Shown one piece after another: positions 62,519 to 64,000 of a stretch of DNA of 64,000 nucleotides. The notes beneath the pieces were generated by a model that was given only the letters and a program-made list of their open reading frames with translations, searched no databases and was not told the origin of the DNA. Position 1 is the first letter of the stretch. Each line of letters starts with the position of its first letter. This DNA comes from a bacterium. Its GTDB lineage: Bacteria > Armatimonadota > Zipacnadia > Zipacnadales > Zipacnadaceae. The position numbers and the translations under genes were made by a program. The stretch lies in the NCBI GenBank assembly GCA_030615605.1, contig JAUWYY010000003.1, positions 62,001 to 126,000 of the forward strand, given 5' to 3'.

Positions 62519-64000
62519 GTGAAAAGCGTGCTGGATTGCCAAGAGATTCTCAAGACGCTTCTGGTTGGAGCGATTCTGCTCACGACTTTGCTGGCCACCG
62601 AGGCAGGCGTACCCGAGGACTTACCTGAGGCGGAGAAGGGCATTGCCAACACTGTTGATCCGTGGGGGCTGCCGTTCAGCGACCAGCTTACGCGCTTTCG
62701 GGGCCGATTTGAAGAAGCGCCCGCCGCCAACTTCTGCGTGGGAATAACCCACGACCTGGTCAAGGTCTGGCCCAATAAGTACTGGTTCCGAGGCGATAGC
62801 TTCACGGCGGAGGCGGGCCGGATACACCAGGCCGAGACTGTCCGGGCCGCGGCGGGTACGACTGCCGCTTTCCAGGTGGCGATCCTGCCCAAGACGGGTG
62901 CCGCCGCATCAACTTACCATGTGGACGTAAGTCTGGGTGACAGAAGTGGCCTGGCCTCCGCCGGACTATTCCGCGAGGTCTTCGTGAAAACGGTTGAGCC
63001 GATGTATCCCCGCTACAACGTGGAACGGTGGCCCGATCCCCTGGTGCCCGAGTCATCGGTAACCCTTGAAGAAGGACTGGAGCTCGGCGTCTTCTGGGTG
63101 GACGTGCACCTGCCCGCGGACATGTTGAGGGGGACGATCCTGTGCCAGGTCAAGGTCACCGACGGCAGCCAGCAGTGCAGAATCAACGTGCCGATTCGGG
63201 TCGTCGGCGGGTTTGAACTGGCGCCTAACGACTATCCCTTCATCGGCTGGTTCCAGCCCAGTTGGGGTGGCGGGGAGCTGAGCTACGAACAATATCGGGA
63301 TATGTGCGGGATGGTGCTAGACCATCACATGTATCCGATGGACGCGCTGCGCCACTATTGGGATGCCGATGACCCCAGCAAGTTTGACCAACTGCACCAG
63401 TACCTGGCCGAGCGGGGGATGAAGCTGTTTGACATCGGCTGGCAGGGCGACGAGGAGATGCCGGCGCTATATCAGCACGTCAAAGCGCAGGGCTGGCTGG
63501 ATCAGGCCGTCATCTACAGTAATGCTGACGAGCCTGATGACAAGACCTTTGCCAGCAGCAACATACCGTTCCGCCAGATGATTCACGAAAAATACCCAGG
63601 GCTGCGTGTCTATCTGGCTTCCGAGTGGCACGAGAATATGGACCAGGGCTGCGACATCTGCATGACAGACGTCTCCTCGCATCGCTATGACCCGGAACAA
63701 CACCGCGATATCAAAGAGCCTGAACTGTGGCACTATTACTGTCATCTGCCGGTGCGCTGGCAGATGCGCGACCCGCTGGTGATGGCGCCCAATATGCAGA
63801 TTGACAACCCGGCTCTCGAACACCGGCTGGCCCTGATTATGTCCTACCATTACGGCGCTAAGGGCGTCTTCACCTGGACGGGCTTCTCTGCGGGAGGTCT
63901 GAACGAGGACTTCTGGGAGACGCTCCAGCTCCCTGATCAGCCCAGCGGGTTCCCCTACGCCGGCATTCACAATGGTAATAACTTCCGGGTCTATCCTCCG
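62519..64000 (+). CDS. DUF4091-type exported protein, 3' end cut by window edge
   Basis: This frame is open to the right edge (494 codons) and is missing from the ORF track. It starts with GTG 62519 (AGGA 7 bases upstream); GTG 62528 is an alternative. A signal peptide (ILKTLLVGAILLTTLLA) precedes a beta-rich N-terminal domain (about 30-230). A glycoside-hydrolase-like barrel follows, with GWFQPSWGGGELSYEQYRDM, VIYSNADEPDDKTF, CDICMTDVSSHRYD and HYGAKGVFTWTGF, as in DUF4091 proteins. The EPD triad fits a catalytic or binding Glu/Asp. Such proteins are frequent in Armatimonadota and Planctomycetes. The substrate is probably a polysaccharide. Confidence 0.8.
   Translation, partial: MKSVLDCQEILKTLLVGAILLTTLLATEAGVPEDLPEAEKGIANTVDPWGLPFSDQLTRFRGRFEEAPAANFCVGITHDLVKVWPNKYWFRGDSFTAEAGRIHQAETVRAAAGTTAAFQVAILPKTGAAASTYHVDVSLGDRSGLASAGLFREVFVKTVEPMYPRYNVERWPDPLVPESSVTLEEGLELGVFWVDVHLPADMLRGTILCQVKVTDGSQQCRINVPIRVVGGFELAPNDYPFIGWFQPSWGGGELSYEQYRDMCGMVLDHHMYPMDALRHYWDADDPSKFDQLHQYLAERGMKLFDIGWQGDEEMPALYQHVKAQGWLDQAVIYSNADEPDDKTFASSNIPFRQMIHEKYPGLRVYLASEWHENMDQGCDICMTDVSSHRYDPEQHRDIKEPELWHYYCHLPVRWQMRDPLVMAPNMQIDNPALEHRLALIMSYHYGAKGVFTWTGFSAGGLNEDFWETLQLPDQPSGFPYAGIHNGNNFRVYPP

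Noticed and set aside
62410-62628. 72-residue ORF with a good AGGAGG site before the DUF4091 gene
   Set aside because: It overlaps the start of the better supported DUF4091 frame by 110 bases and its sequence is polar and unlike any family; a leader peptide remains possible but unsupported.

Overview
The window comes from a GC-rich diderm bacterium. It carries an LPS block (fabZ-lpxA-lpxB-msbA-waaA-lpxK-lpxL) next to genes typical of SepF-using, non-proteobacterial lineages (yggS-sepF-proC-yggT, DUF951, scpA/scpB). Copper-amine-oxidase-type stalk domains, FecR plus CHASE2 signalling and a DUF4091 protein also occur. That mix suggests Armatimonadota or a related diderm Terrabacteria lineage; this is an inference from gene content, not a proven placement. 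No rRNA, tRNA, CRISPR array, insertion sequence or prophage was recognised. Housekeeping promoters are unusually readable: several are TTGACA / TATAAT-like with exactly 17 bp between the boxes.

Layout. 1-4466 (minus): a division/housekeeping operon (zinc-ribbon protein, yggS, sepF, proC, yggT, and a TPR-CPBP protease cut by the window edge). 4576-9786 (plus): a CHASE2-GAF-PAS histidine kinase, a DUF951 protein and two PfkB sugar kinases. 9798-12936: a promoter, a long structured leader, a class II aldolase and a transaldolase. 13121-20392: a membrane coiled-coil protein, a HEAT-repeat protein, thiC, a parvulin-type isomerase, nadE and rsmI. 20363-29765: a convergent EamA protein, then the lipid A / Kdo operon behind a consensus promoter. 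29771-31645: divergent RDD and SpoIIM-like membrane proteins. 31683-40089 (minus): lysA, cca, an M50 protease, trpS, a sugar nucleotidyltransferase, scpA, scpB and a GT-C-like membrane protein. 40203-43434: an Ig / stalk-domain surface protein, an orphan hydrogenase maturation protease and an orphan Flp pilin. 43487-45205: pgi.

45394-50107 is the most unusual part. A consensus promoter drives five translationally tight genes: a reduced FliF/YscJ-like ring protein with a FliG-like motif in its tail, FliH, the ATPase FliI, a FliJ-like coiled coil, and a FliM-FliN fusion with two SpoA domains. No export gate, rod, hook, needle or filament gene is visible, so this looks like the cytoplasmic and inner-membrane core of a type III-related machine.

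50170-64000: pyrG, an ECF sigma factor with a membrane partner, a structured leader followed by a hydroxypyruvate isomerase-like gene, a lipoprotein, a FecR/beta-rich protein overlapping a CHASE2 nucleotide cyclase, a large protein with a pseudopilin-like C-terminus, an ArsP_2-type transporter, and a DUF4091 protein running off the right edge. The ORF track omits both edge genes because they are open at the window ends; both were read directly from the sequence.
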